A DNA stretch of 64,000 nucleotides, taken from NCBI GenBank assembly GCA_000648925.1, contig JFHF01000016.1, forward strand, positions 89,329 to 153,328, in the 5' to 3' direction. Position 1 is the first letter of the stretch, and the number at the start of each line of letters is the position of its first letter. This document shows positions 25,597 to 34,690 of the stretch, piece after piece. This DNA comes from Caballeronia jiangsuensis (GTDB lineage: Bacteria; Pseudomonadota; Gammaproteobacteria; Burkholderiales; Burkholderiaceae). A model generated the notes under the pieces. The model was not told the origin of the DNA. It saw nothing but the letters and a program-made list of their open reading frames with translations, and did no database searches. The translations under genes were made by a program, and so were the position numbers.

Positions 25597-25806
25597 CGTT
25601 TGGGCCTCGGAATGGATGGAGATGACAGCAACGATCATTCCCTCGCGAGCGTTCGGAAGTCATCGTCAGGCGGCACGCGGCTCGCCGACGTTACACTTCG
25701 GGAATACCCGGTGGCTGTCACGGCGCGCCGATGCACGGGCGCCGTGCAGGATCTTCATCGCCGTGCGTGACGATGGTGCATACATCCCCAAACGAGAGGC
25801 TAAACG

Positions 25807-26046
25807 ATGTTCGTCGTGTATTGGCTCGGCGGCAACCCTGATATCGAGGGCGCGGCGCATTTCAAAAGGTTCGATGAAAACGCGCTCGCCGACGCGTTGC
25901 GCTTTGCGGAAGAACTGCGCAAGCGCCAGGCCGATGGCGACGACATCGGCTTCGTCACGCTATGCAGTGAAAACCCGCATGCGGTCGGCAAGCCCGGCGT
26001 CGCCGATCCGCCCGCCGATTACGACTGGAAAAAGCGCCGCCGTTAA
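25807..26046 (+). CDS. Small hypothetical protein
   Basis: A 79-residue protein starting MFVVYWLGGNPDIEGAAHFKRF, with a central helical region (ALADALRFAEELRKRQADG) and a basic end (DWKKRRR). The ATG is preceded by GAGAGGCTAAACG. Composition and third-base GC fit the neighbouring genes, so it is probably real. No domain recognised. Its stop overlaps the stop of the convergent efflux lipoprotein gene by 4 bp. Confidence 0.65.
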   Translation: MFVVYWLGGNPDIEGAAHFKRFDENALADALRFAEELRKRQADGDDIGFVTLCSENPHAVGKPGVADPPADYDWKKRRR

Positions 26047-27581
26047 TTTTGCGCGGTCGCGGATTCATCGCCCTGCCATCCGCCGCCGAGCGATTTGTAA
26101 ACAGCGATGAGATCGGTGGTCACGTTGACCGTCGATTGCGCGAGTTGCTCGCGCGTCTGCGCAAGCTGGCGCTCGGCATCGAGCACGGTCACGAAGGGCG
26201 TGATGCCCTTGCGATAGCTCTCCGTCGCGAGTTGCAGGCTTACGCGGTTCGCTTCGACGGTGCGCGTGAGCGCCGCGCGCCGGTCCTGCTCCGTGCGATA
26301 CGAGACCAGCGCGTTATCCACTTCCTGCAACGCATTGAGCACGGTTTGCCGATACTGCAACGCCGCTTGCCCCGCCTGCGCCTTCGCCACACGTACGTTC
26401 GCACGCAACGCGCCGCCCTCGAAGATCGGCAGCGAAATGCTCGGCCCGATCGACCAGAACAGACTCGACCAATGCGCGAGATAGCGCGCCTTCGTCGCAC
26501 GCGTGCCCACTTGTCCAGTTAGTGAGATATCCGGATACATTTGCGCGACCGCGACGCCCACTTCCGCCGTCGCCGAATGCAGTTGCGCTTCGGCCCGACG
26601 GATATCGGGACGCCGCCGCGCGAGCGTCGATGGCAAGCCGACCGGCACCGTCGGCGGCACGGGCGGCACGGCGCGCGCATCCGACAGTTCCGCGTCGAGC
26701 GTGCCCGGCGCGCTGCCGGTCAGCACGGCGAGGCCGTTCAGCGCCTGTGCGATCTGCGCATCGAGCGTCGGCAGTTGCGCCTGCAACGATCCGACTTGCG
26801 CGCTCGCGCTTTGCACGTCCTGCTGACTCGTCAGGCCGACGCGCGCCTGTTCGCGCGTGAGGTCGAGAATCTGTTGCTCGGCGTCGATTTCGGCGAGCGT
26901 GATCTGCTTGATCGTCTGCGCGCCGCGCAACTGTGCGTACGTACGTGCGACTTCGGATTCGAGCGACACGAGCGCATCGTTGCGGCTTTCGATTTCGGCC
27001 TGCGTCTGCGCATTCGCCGATTCGACCGAGCGCCGCACGCGACCGAAGAGATCCAGTTCCCACGATGCATCGAAGCCGTCCTGAAAGAGCGTGACCGGGC
27101 CCGTCGCGGAATCGATGCCCTGACGAATCTGCGCGCCGTTCGCGCCGAGGCTGTCGAGCCGGTCGTACACGCCCTGCGATTCGAGCAAACCTTTCACGCC
27201 CAGTTGCTGGCGTTTCACACTCGCGCTCGCACTGACTTGTGGCAATCCCTGCGCCGCCGCCGACACGCTTTCTTCACGCGCCGCCGCGATGCGCAGCACC
27301 GCGCTCTGCAAATCGAGATTGCCCGCGACCGCGCGATCGATCAGCGAATCCAGCGTCGGATCGTCGAACTGCTTCCACCAGCGCGGATCGGGATCGGCCG
27401 AAGTCTGCGCCGTCGATGGCGAATCCGCATGCGGCACGCGCGGATCGTCCGGCGCGTTCTGCGCACGCTGCGTGTCGCTCCAGTCGCCTGGGACATCGGC
27501 TTTCGGCGGCGTGTAGTCGGGGCCGACCGCGCAGGCGCTCAGTGCGAGCGCGAGCATCGGCATACTGTGACGTAGTCTCAT
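26043..27581 (-). CDS. Outer-membrane efflux lipoprotein (NodT/OprM family)
   Basis: A 512-residue TolC-like channel. The signal peptide ends in the lipobox ALSAC (C16), giving a lipoprotein. Two copies of the OEP domain are visible as long amphipathic helices, the second with LARRRPDIRRAEAQLHSATAEVGVAVAQMYPDISLTG, a family signature. It starts 2 bp after the EmrB-like gene and completes a tripartite pump with it and the HlyD protein. It would form the outer-membrane exit duct. A proline-rich insert follows the mature N-terminus. Confidence 0.93.
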   Translation of the reverse strand: MRLRHSMPMLALALSACAVGPDYTPPKADVPGDWSDTQRAQNAPDDPRVPHADSPSTAQTSADPDPRWWKQFDDPTLDSLIDRAVAGNLDLQSAVLRIAAAREESVSAAAQGLPQVSASASVKRQQLGVKGLLESQGVYDRLDSLGANGAQIRQGIDSATGPVTLFQDGFDASWELDLFGRVRRSVESANAQTQAEIESRNDALVSLESEVARTYAQLRGAQTIKQITLAEIDAEQQILDLTREQARVGLTSQQDVQSASAQVGSLQAQLPTLDAQIAQALNGLAVLTGSAPGTLDAELSDARAVPPVPPTVPVGLPSTLARRRPDIRRAEAQLHSATAEVGVAVAQMYPDISLTGQVGTRATKARYLAHWSSLFWSIGPSISLPIFEGGALRANVRVAKAQAGQAALQYRQTVLNALQEVDNALVSYRTEQDRRAALTRTVEANRVSLQLATESYRKGITPFVTVLDAERQLAQTREQLAQSTVNVTTDLIAVYKSLGGGWQGDESATAQN

Positions 27582-27582
27582 C

Positions 27583-29169
27583 TCAATGCCCTCCCGCCTG
27601 GCCGGACGCCTTCACGGGCGAAAAGAAGAACGTCAGCGGAATGAACAGGAACGCGAAGATCGCGCACGCAGCGAACACGTCGAGATACGCGAGGATCGTC
27701 GCCTGCGAAACGAGCGTCTTGTACATCTGGCCGGTCGCCGCGGACATCGCCTGCGTCATCGTCTGGCCGGAGTCCATCAGCGTGCGCGCGATGCGCTGCA
27801 CCGCTTCGTTGTAGGGCTGATTGAGCGGCGTCAGATGCTCGACCATATGCGCCATGTTCGCCTGCGTGCGCTCGCGGATCATCGCGGTCGCGAGCGATAT
27901 GCCGATCGAACCGGCGACGTTGCGGAACATCGTGAAGAGCGCGGACGCATCGTTGTTCATCGACTTCGGCAAGGACAGATACGCGAGCGTCGTCACCGGC
28001 ACGAACAGAAAACCGATGCCGATGGACTGTGCACTGCGCATCTTCGTCAGCGTGACATAGTCGATGTTGGGCACGAGATGATGCGAATACAGCAACGCGC
28101 ATCCCATCAGAAAGAAACCGAACGCCACGAGAAAACGCGTCTGGATCACGTTCATCAGCTTGCTGACGATGGGAATCAGAAACACGATGCATATCGCGCC
28201 GGGCGACAGCACGAGACCGGCGAGCGTCGCGGTATAGCCGAGTTGCTGTTGCGCGAGTTGCGGTATCAGGACGGCGCTGCCGTAAAGCACCGACGCGAAG
28301 CCGACGATCGCCGCCGAGCCGAGCGCGAAGTTGCGGTCCTTCAGCACGCGCAGATCGACCACGGGTTTCTTCGCGTACAGGAGCCACACCGTCGCGCCGA
28401 CGATACCCACCGCCGCGAGCACCGCGAACGTCACGATGAAGTTCGACGAGAACCAGTCGTCGTCCTCGCCGCGATCGAGAAACACTTGCAGACAGCCGAG
28501 CCCGAGCGCGATCAGCCCGATGCCGACCACGTCGATGCCCACCTTCTTCGGGTCCTGCCGCTTTTCCCACGGCGGGTCTTCGACGAACTGCGTCACCGCG
28601 ATGGTCGTCAGCACGCCCACCGGCACGTTGATGAGAAAGACCCAGCGCCACGTGAAGTTATCGGTGATCCAGCCGCCGAGCGTCGGGCCGAGCACGGGTG
28701 CGACGACGATCGCGACCGCCGAGATCGAGAACGCGCGGCCGCGTTGCTCGGGCGGAAAGGTATCGAGAATGATCGACTGCTGGCTCGGCTGCAGGCCGCC
28801 GCCGAAGAAGCCCTGCAGGATACGAAAGATGATGAGTTGCCCGAGATTCGTCGCGATGCCGCACATGAATGAGCAGACGGTGAACGCCGCGATGCAGATG
28901 AGGAAATAGCGCTTGCGTCCGAGTATCTTCGAGAAGTACGCGGACAGCGGCAGCACGATGCCGTTCGCGACGAGATAGGACGTGAGCGTCCACGTCGCTT
29001 CGTCGTAGCTCGCGGACATGGTGCCGGAGATGTGCGGCAGCGCGACGTTCACGATGGTCGTGTCGAGGACTTCCATGAACGCCGCGAGCGTCACGACGAC
29101 CGCGATCAGCCACGGATTCGCGCTCGGCTTCCAGCCGCTGTGATCGTGTTGCGCGGTGGTATCGCTCAT
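27583..29169 (-). CDS. emrB: DHA2 family multidrug efflux MFS transporter (EmrB-like)
   Basis: A 528-residue, 14-helix MFS exporter. TM1 motif LDTTIVNVALPHISG and the motif C region (APVLGPTLGGWITDNFTWRWVFLINVPVG) identify the drug:proton antiporter DHA2 group. It starts 4 bp after the emrA-like gene and is followed by the outer-membrane channel, so emrA-emrB-oprM form one operon. Substrates of such pumps are uncouplers, hydrophobic antibiotics or aromatic acids; which apply here is unknown. No MarR-type regulator flanks the operon, unlike many relatives. Confidence 0.92.
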   Translation of the reverse strand: MSDTTAQHDHSGWKPSANPWLIAVVVTLAAFMEVLDTTIVNVALPHISGTMSASYDEATWTLTSYLVANGIVLPLSAYFSKILGRKRYFLICIAAFTVCSFMCGIATNLGQLIIFRILQGFFGGGLQPSQQSIILDTFPPEQRGRAFSISAVAIVVAPVLGPTLGGWITDNFTWRWVFLINVPVGVLTTIAVTQFVEDPPWEKRQDPKKVGIDVVGIGLIALGLGCLQVFLDRGEDDDWFSSNFIVTFAVLAAVGIVGATVWLLYAKKPVVDLRVLKDRNFALGSAAIVGFASVLYGSAVLIPQLAQQQLGYTATLAGLVLSPGAICIVFLIPIVSKLMNVIQTRFLVAFGFFLMGCALLYSHHLVPNIDYVTLTKMRSAQSIGIGFLFVPVTTLAYLSLPKSMNNDASALFTMFRNVAGSIGISLATAMIRERTQANMAHMVEHLTPLNQPYNEAVQRIARTLMDSGQTMTQAMSAATGQMYKTLVSQATILAYLDVFAACAIFAFLFIPLTFFFSPVKASGQAGGH

Positions 29170-29173
29170 GGTT

Positions 29174-30334
29174 TCAATGCCGCAGCATGACGGTCGGCAC
29201 CACGGACAATCCGAGCGGCAGCGACGTGCCCGGCTTCAGCCCATCGTCGATGAGAATCTTCACCGGCACGCGCTGCACGATTTTAACGAAGTTGCCCGTC
29301 GCGTTTTCGGCGGGGAACGCGGAGAAGCGCGAGCCGCTGCCGAGCTGCACGCTGTCGACATGACCGTGCAGCTTCATCGCGGGATATGCATCGACATCGA
29401 TATCGACCTTGTCGCCCGGCTGCATCCGATCCAGTTGCGATTCCTTGAAGTTCGCGGTGACCCAGACGCGCGTCGTGACGAGCGTGAGAATCGACGTGCC
29501 CGCCTGCAGGAACGTGCCGAATTGCACGTTGCGCTTCGTGATCCAGCCATCGGCCGGTGCGCGCAGTTCCGTGTACGAGAGATTCAGTCGCGCCGCCTCG
29601 ACCTGCGCCTGTGCCTGACGCCCCTGCTGACGCCGCTCCTCGACCGTTGCGAGCACCTGCGCGATCTGCTGCGGCACGAGGCTCGCCGTGCGCACCTGCG
29701 CGCGCGCCTGCGCGACGTTCGCCTGCGCGCTTTTCTGCTGAGCGTCGGCGGTGTCGATGTTCTGTTGCGAGGTCGCGCGAATATCGACGGAATGCTGACG
29801 CTCGTAAGCCGCGCTCGCCTGAACGAGATTGGCGCGCGCCGTGAGTTCCTGCGCCTGGGCCTGCGCGAGTTGCGCGGGATACTGCACGCGCGCGACTTCG
29901 AGCTGCGTTTCCGATGCATGCAGTTGCGCTTGCGCGAGTCCGAGTTGCGCGCTGGCCTGATCGAGTTGCGCCTGATAATCGCGCGGATCGATCTTGATGA
30001 GCAGATCGCCCTGATGCACGAAGCGATTGTCGTCGATGTTCATCGTCACGACATAGCCCGACACCTTCGGCGCGATCGTGACGGCGTCGCCGTCGGTGTA
30101 GGCGTCGTCGGTGCTGACCTGATTGCGCGTCAGGAACCACCAGACGAATGCGCCGATCGCCAGCACGACGACCACGATGCCCAGAATGATGAGCGGCTTC
30201 TTGCCGGGCTTTTTTCCGGGCTTCTTCTCGTCGTCTTTCGCGTCTTTGTCTTTATCGGCTGCATCGCCGTGCGAGGACGCGCGCTCGTCTTCGCGCTCGT
30301 CGTCTTGGGTATCGGAGTCGTCTCGATCTGACAT
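29174..30334 (-). CDS. emrA: HlyD family periplasmic adaptor (EmrA-like)
   Basis: A 386-residue membrane-fusion protein. A highly charged cytoplasmic N-terminus (DDSDTQDDEREDERASSHGD, then Lys/Pro repeats) precedes one helix (about 48-70, LIILGIVVVVLAIGAFVWWFL). A lipoyl half-domain (VSGYVVTMNIDDNRFVHQGDLLIKIDPRDY) and long coiled-coil hairpin follow, then the second lipoyl half and beta-barrel (LRAPADGWITKRNVQFGTFL). It bridges EmrB to the outer-membrane channel. First gene of the efflux operon. The N-terminal acidic tail is longer than in E. coli EmrA. Confidence 0.92.
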   Translation of the reverse strand: MSDRDDSDTQDDEREDERASSHGDAADKDKDAKDDEKKPGKKPGKKPLIILGIVVVVLAIGAFVWWFLTRNQVSTDDAYTDGDAVTIAPKVSGYVVTMNIDDNRFVHQGDLLIKIDPRDYQAQLDQASAQLGLAQAQLHASETQLEVARVQYPAQLAQAQAQELTARANLVQASAAYERQHSVDIRATSQQNIDTADAQQKSAQANVAQARAQVRTASLVPQQIAQVLATVEERRQQGRQAQAQVEAARLNLSYTELRAPADGWITKRNVQFGTFLQAGTSILTLVTTRVWVTANFKESQLDRMQPGDKVDIDVDAYPAMKLHGHVDSVQLGSGSRFSAFPAENATGNFVKIVQRVPVKILIDDGLKPGTSLPLGLSVVPTVMLRH

Positions 30335-30645
30335 CGCCGCTCACTTTCGGATGGATCCCGACGAACGCCGGGCGGAACCGCAGGCTGAACTTGCGCGTGG
30401 TATGCGCGAATGCCGCTCGTGCAAAAGCATTCGGGCGACGGGAAGCAAACACCATTCCCCGGGAAGCGCGATGCCGTTTAAACCGAACGTGTGTGCGGGC
30501 TGGCATGGAAAGCGCGAAAACCGCACCCCGAAGCCCGGTCGCGCGATTGTTAAGTTCCTTTGTAAAAGATGCAGGCTCGCGCTCATTCGCGGCTAACTTT
30601 GGGCGCCGATCATCCGGTCTGAGCGAACCACACCGGAGACACACC
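30335..30645. other. Intergenic region between divergent emrA and usp
   Basis: This 311-bp stretch separates two divergent genes and must contain both promoters. It is a little AT-richer around 30540-30580 (GTTAAGTTCCTTTGTAAAAG). I found no convincing operator, RNA or small gene in it. Confidence 0.35.
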
Positions 30646-31209
30646 ATGTACAAGCACATCCTCGTCGCGGTCGGCACGAGCCTCAGCGAAAGCGCCCTGA
30701 CCACCGCCATCACGCGCGCCCGCGCATGCAATGCGCGGCTCACGGCGCTGCATATCGTCGATCAGATGCCGTGGTGGGCCATCGTCACCGCCGACAGCAA
30801 TCCGGGCGACACGCTCGATGTCATCGACGATCACGCGCGGGCCGTCACACGCTATGCGGCGCGCCTGATCGACAGCGCGGGCATCGACGGCGTCGCGCGC
30901 AGCATCACGCAGCCGCTCGACGGCACGAGCGTCGGCGAGCTGATCGCGAAGGAGGCGAAAGCGGCGGGCGCGGATCTCATCGTGCTCGGCGGCGAAGCGG
31001 ATACCGGCTGGCGTCACGGCGAAGCGCGTCTGCGCGACGTGGTCTGCTCACACGCTCGCTGCGACGTGCTGATCGCGGCGCACGCGGCGCACGCGGCGGC
31101 GCCGTTGCATGCGGAGAAGGAAATGGCATCGATCGAGGCGCGCTTTGCCACCTCGGCGGGCCGCGTGGACGCGCGCGCATCGCATCGTCAGAGCGACGCG
31201 CGCAAGTGA
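30646..31209 (+). CDS. Universal stress protein family protein
   Basis: A 187-residue cytosolic protein starting MYKHILVAVGTSLSESALTTAI at ATG 30646, with a GGAG site upstream. The Usp fold is recognisable: first strand KHILVAVG, and ADLIVLGG in place of the ATP-binding region, which normally reads G-x2-G-x9-G-S. Here GGEADTGWRHGEARLRDVVCSHARCDVLI has no full Gly-Ser loop, so ATP binding is doubtful. A C-terminal extension of about 35 residues (ending RQSDARK) overlaps the convergent IclR gene by 22 bp. Stress role is by family only. Confidence 0.85.
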   Translation: MYKHILVAVGTSLSESALTTAITRARACNARLTALHIVDQMPWWAIVTADSNPGDTLDVIDDHARAVTRYAARLIDSAGIDGVARSITQPLDGTSVGELIAKEAKAAGADLIVLGGEADTGWRHGEARLRDVVCSHARCDVLIAAHAAHAAAPLHAEKEMASIEARFATSAGRVDARASHRQSDARK

Positions 31210-31934
31210 GACGCAAGCTGCACGATGCCGATCGAAATCTGCTTTTCACGCTTCGGATCGAGCCGGCCGATCGGCACGCTCGTCGATACCGCGACGCGCT
31301 TGCCCGCCGGCGTCATCCCGACATAGGCCGCGAAACACGCAAGACCTTCGGCGACTTCCTCGCGCTCGACGGCGAGCCCGCTCGCGCGGATCGACGCGAG
31401 TTCGCGTAACAACGCCGCGCGCCGCGTGATGGTGCGCGGCGTTACTGCTTCGAGACGCTCGGGAAGACGTTCGATCACGGTTTCATCGGCCATTCCGGCG
31501 AGCAGCGCCTTGCCGAGCGCGCAGCAGTGTGCGGGCAGACGCGAGCCGAGATCGGACACGAGCCGCACCGGACGATGCGCATCCTCCCGCGCGATATAGA
31601 CCACCTGCACGCCGTCGAGCACCGCGAGCTGCACGACTTCGTTGTGCTTGTTGATGAACGCGCCCGCGCCTTCGCGAAACGCGGCCTGCAACTTGTCGTG
31701 ACGCACGTACGCGTTGCCGAGCTCGAAGAGGCCGACGCCGATCATGTAGCCGTCGTCGTGCTTTTCGATCCATTGCATGCGCGCGAGCGTTTCGAGCATC
31801 AGATAGAGCGTGCTGCGCGAGAGTCCGGTCTCTTCGGCGAGCGACGCGGCGCGCACCGGTTTCGCGGCGGCGGCGAGCGCTTCGAGAATGTCGCTCGCGC
31901 GGCGCAGCGCGGGGACGTCGTAGGTTTTTTCCAT
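31188..31934 (-). CDS. IclR family transcriptional regulator
   Basis: A 248-residue regulator. The start was set at ATG 31934 (MEKTYDVPALRRASDILEAL); the open frame extends to a TTG at 31949 that would lie in the operator. The winged helix (AASLAEETGLSRSTLYLMLETLARM) and effector domain (DLGSRLPAHCCALGKALLAGM; VEREEVAEGLACFAAYVG) are complete. It is divergent from the FAH-family gene with 101 bp between starts, and the half-site cluster at 31945-31972 lies next to its own start, so auto-control and control of that gene are both likely. Confidence 0.9.
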   Translation of the reverse strand: MEKTYDVPALRRASDILEALAAAAKPVRAASLAEETGLSRSTLYLMLETLARMQWIEKHDDGYMIGVGLFELGNAYVRHDKLQAAFREGAGAFINKHNEVVQLAVLDGVQVVYIAREDAHRPVRLVSDLGSRLPAHCCALGKALLAGMADETVIERLPERLEAVTPRTITRRAALLRELASIRASGLAVEREEVAEGLACFAAYVGMTPAGKRVAVSTSVPIGRLDPKREKQISIGIVQLASHLRASL

Positions 31935-31944
31935 GTGCGAATAT

Positions 31945-31972
31945 TCCAACAGGTTGGATAATTAATCAACCT
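31945..31972. promoter_or_regulatory. IclR operator cluster with three alternating half-sites
   Basis: TCCAAC-AG-GTTGGA (31945-31958) is a perfect 6-bp-arm palindrome, and AGGTTG (31951-31956) pairs again with CAACCT (31967-31972) across an AT-rich centre. The middle half-site is thus shared by two overlapping palindromes. It lies 11 bp from the IclR start and 64 bp before the FAH-family gene. Confidence 0.55.
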
Positions 31973-32035
31973 GATGGACACTGCCACGCACGCGGGCTAC
32001 GATCGGTTTTCCTTTCCCGCCCGTCATTCGCCTAC

Positions 32036-33229
32036 ATGCAAACCGTCAACGTCTCCTCCTTTCTGCCCGAAGATTTCGCCGACGCCGTGCTGATCGGCCG
32101 TGTGTGGCGTCCCGCGCCCGTGAACGGTCCGGCCGTCGTCGCGGTGCGTCGTGGCGAAGTGTTCGACATCACGCGCGCCGCGCCGACGACCGCCGATCTC
32201 TTCGACAGCGCCGATGTACTCGACATCGCCCGCAATGCCGAAGGCGAGCATCTCGGCAACGTTCAGGATCTGCTGCAAGCGACGCTCGACGGTTCCGCCG
32301 ATGCCGCACGCCTGCTCGCGCCCTGCGACGTGCAGGCCGTGAAGGCGTGCGGCGTCACGTTCGCGGTGAGTCTGCTGGAACGCGTGATCGAGGAGCAGGC
32401 CGGCGGCGACGCGAGCCGCGCGCAGGAAGTGCGCGACACGATCAACAAGCTGATCGGCGCGGATCTGTCGAAGATCAAGCCGGGTTCGGAAAGCGCGGCG
32501 AAACTGAAGGCCGAACTGGAGCGGCGCGGCGCGTGGTCGCAATACATGGAAGTCGGCATCGGGCCGGACGCGGAGGTGTTTTCGAAGTCGCAGCCGATGT
32601 CGTCGGTGGGATTCGGCGCGGACGTCGGCCTGTATCCGACATCGCAATGGAACAATCCGGAGCCGGAGATCGTGCTCGCGGTGAATGCGCGCGGCGAGAT
32701 CGTGGGCGCGACACTCGGCAACGACGTTAATCTGCGCGATATCGAAGGCCGCAGCGCGCTGTTGCTCGGCAAGGCGAAGGACAACAATGCGTCGTGCGCG
32801 ATCGGCCCCTTCGTGCGCCTGTTCGATGAACGCTTCACGCTGGATTCGGTGCGCGCTTCGAGCCTGTCGCTGCGCATCGAAGGCGCGGACGATGGCTTCG
32901 TGCTCGAAGGCGTGAGCCACATGAGCGAAATCAGCCGCGATCCGGCCGATCTCGTCACGCAGACGCACGGCGCGCATCATCAGTATCCGGACGGCTTCAT
33001 GCTGTTCCTCGGCACGATGTTCTCGCCGATCAAGGATCGCGATACAGAAGGCGGCGGGTTCACGCATCATCTCGGCGATGTCGTGACGATCTCGACGCCG
33101 AGCCTCGGGGCGCTGGTCAATACGGTGAGGTTGTCGACCGAGATCGAGCCGTGGACGTTTGGGGTGAGGGCGTTGTATCAGAGTCTTGCGGCGCGGGGGT
33201 TGTTGGGGAAGGCCGGCCAGGCAAGCTAA
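32036..33229 (+). CDS. Fumarylacetoacetate hydrolase family protein
   Basis: A 397-residue protein of the FAH superfamily. The C-terminal catalytic region has the metal-site pattern: EVGIGPDAEVFSKSQPMSS, then PEPEIVLAVNARGEIVG (acidic ligands) and GNDVNLRDIEGR. Members of this length act as 2-keto-3-deoxy-sugar-acid dehydratases or C-C hydrolases; the exact reaction cannot be told from sequence. It is divergent from an IclR regulator. The end abuts a convergent substrate-binding protein by 7 bp. A sugar-acid role would fit the sugar transporter genes nearby, but nothing links them directly. Confidence 0.82.
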   Translation: MQTVNVSSFLPEDFADAVLIGRVWRPAPVNGPAVVAVRRGEVFDITRAAPTTADLFDSADVLDIARNAEGEHLGNVQDLLQATLDGSADAARLLAPCDVQAVKACGVTFAVSLLERVIEEQAGGDASRAQEVRDTINKLIGADLSKIKPGSESAAKLKAELERRGAWSQYMEVGIGPDAEVFSKSQPMSSVGFGADVGLYPTSQWNNPEPEIVLAVNARGEIVGATLGNDVNLRDIEGRSALLLGKAKDNNASCAIGPFVRLFDERFTLDSVRASSLSLRIEGADDGFVLEGVSHMSEISRDPADLVTQTHGAHHQYPDGFMLFLGTMFSPIKDRDTEGGGFTHHLGDVVTISTPSLGALVNTVRLSTEIEPWTFGVRALYQSLAARGLLGKAGQAS

Positions 33230-33236
33230 AGCCCTC

Positions 33237-34220
33237 TCACGACGCCCCGAACCGAAACCCCTTCGCCTGCCCCTTCGTCACCAGCTGAACCGGCGTCTCC
33301 ATATACGGCGACAAATCCCTTTGCCGCCGCTTTTCGAGCAGCGCCTTCACCGCGACATCCACGCCGAACACCGCCTGCCGCGCGCCGAACTGCTCGACCG
33401 TCGCGAGCAGGCGGCCGTCGTCGAGCATCGGCTGCACGGCGTCGATATTGTTGTACCCCGTCACCAGCACGCGGCCCTTCTTGCCGGCGATGCGGATCGC
33501 GTCGATCGCGCCCATCGCGATATTGTCGTTCGCGCAGAGCAGGCCGCGCACATCCGGATGCGCGTAGAGCATCTGCAACGCGATCGACTTGCCGCTCGCC
33601 GCGGTCCAGTCGCCGCCGTCGGAATCGGCGATGCGCATGCCCGCCGCGTTCATCGCATCCTTGAAGCCGAGCGTGCGCTGCTGCGCGTTGAGATCGTTCG
33701 ACGGCCCCTCGATGATGCCGACCTCGTCGCCCGCCTTCAGCTTCGAGCCGAGATACGCGCCGACGAGCTTCGCCCCGCGCCGGCTATCCGGCCCGACGAA
33801 CGGAATCGTGATGTTCGCCGCGTCCTGCGCGGCTTCGTCGAATGGATTGTCGATCGCGATCACGATGATGCCCGCGCCGATCGCCTTCACGGCCACGGGC
33901 AGCAGCGCCTTCGAATCCGCGGGCGCGATGACGATCGCGTTGACTTTCGCGTCGATCAGCGTTTCGACGATGTGAATCTGCCCGGCCACGTCGTTGTCTG
34001 TGAGCGTGCCGTTCGTCGCGAGATCGAGTTGCGACGCGTAATGCCGCTGGTAATTGCGCGCGCCTTCGATCATCGACGTGACGAAGGGATCGTTCAGCGA
34101 CTTCATGACGAGCGCGACGGTCGCCTTGTCGGACGCCGCGCGCACATCGCGCGCACGCGCGAACGCGCAAGCGCTCAGGGCGCAGGCGGCAAGCAGGCGT
34201 CGGCGGACAAGGCTCGTCAT
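33237..34220 (-). CDS. Sugar-type ABC transporter substrate-binding protein (orphan)
   Basis: A 327-residue periplasmic-binding protein of the RbsB type. The N-terminus has an arginine run and hydrophobic core (RRRLLAACALSACAF) compatible with a Sec or Tat signal; LSAC might also be read as a lipobox. Mature motifs include VALVMKSLNDPFVTSMIEGA, VNAIVIAPADSKALLP, and GLLCANDNIAMGAIDAIRIAG, all typical of this family. No ATPase or permease is adjacent on this strand; it could share the ABC system at 36780-39387 or a distant one. Ligand unknown. Confidence 0.88.
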   Translation of the reverse strand: MTSLVRRRLLAACALSACAFARARDVRAASDKATVALVMKSLNDPFVTSMIEGARNYQRHYASQLDLATNGTLTDNDVAGQIHIVETLIDAKVNAIVIAPADSKALLPVAVKAIGAGIIVIAIDNPFDEAAQDAANITIPFVGPDSRRGAKLVGAYLGSKLKAGDEVGIIEGPSNDLNAQQRTLGFKDAMNAAGMRIADSDGGDWTAASGKSIALQMLYAHPDVRGLLCANDNIAMGAIDAIRIAGKKGRVLVTGYNNIDAVQPMLDDGRLLATVEQFGARQAVFGVDVAVKALLEKRRQRDLSPYMETPVQLVTKGQAKGFRFGAS

Positions 34221-34290
34221 GGAATATCGAGACGGAAGGAAAACGTCTCATTGTAGACGTAGGCGTCCGGCCGCCGATGACGCCAAATTG

Positions 34291-34689
34291 TCAGCGCGCC
34301 GCCGCCTCCACGAGAGCGGCCACGCCGCTCACGGGCTTCATCGCGTCGGCGTCGAGCCCGTGACGCGCGCGCAGATATTCCGTCGCGTTATAGGAGAGCC
34401 ACGCGCGGCCGTCCGCGTCTTCCCACGACAAAACCTTGAGCGGCAAATCGAGCGCGGCGGTCGGCACGGCCTGCATCAGCGGCGTGCCCGCCTGCGGATT
34501 GCCGAACACGAGCAACTGGCTCGGCGGCATCGCGAGGCCGGCGCGGGCGGCGTCGCCGCTGAAGTCGATGCGCGCGAAGAGCATCAGTCCGCGCGCGCGG
34601 ATCAGCGCTTCGAGTTTGTCGGCGGTCGCGACGGCCCCTTGCGCGCTCGCAATCGTGACGACGCCGTTATCGGTCGGCCCGGTGGACAT
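34291..34689 (-). CDS. DUF302 domain protein
   Basis: A 132-residue cytosolic protein starting MSTGPTDNGVVTIAS at ATG 34689. The DUF302 core is clear: KLEALIRARGLMLFARIDFSGDA, then LLVFGNPQAGTPLMQAVPTAALDLPLKVLSWED. Family members adopt a small alpha/beta fold and often bind small ligands, but no reaction is established. It starts 1 bp after the fRMsr stop and is probably co-transcribed with it, suggesting a link to redox repair (inference only). The longer frame upstream to 34800 belongs to the overlapping msrC gene in another phase. Confidence 0.85.
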   Translation of the reverse strand: MSTGPTDNGVVTIASAQGAVATADKLEALIRARGLMLFARIDFSGDAARAGLAMPPSQLLVFGNPQAGTPLMQAVPTAALDLPLKVLSWEDADGRAWLSYNATEYLRARHGLDADAMKPVSGVAALVEAAAR

Positions 34690-34690
34690 G

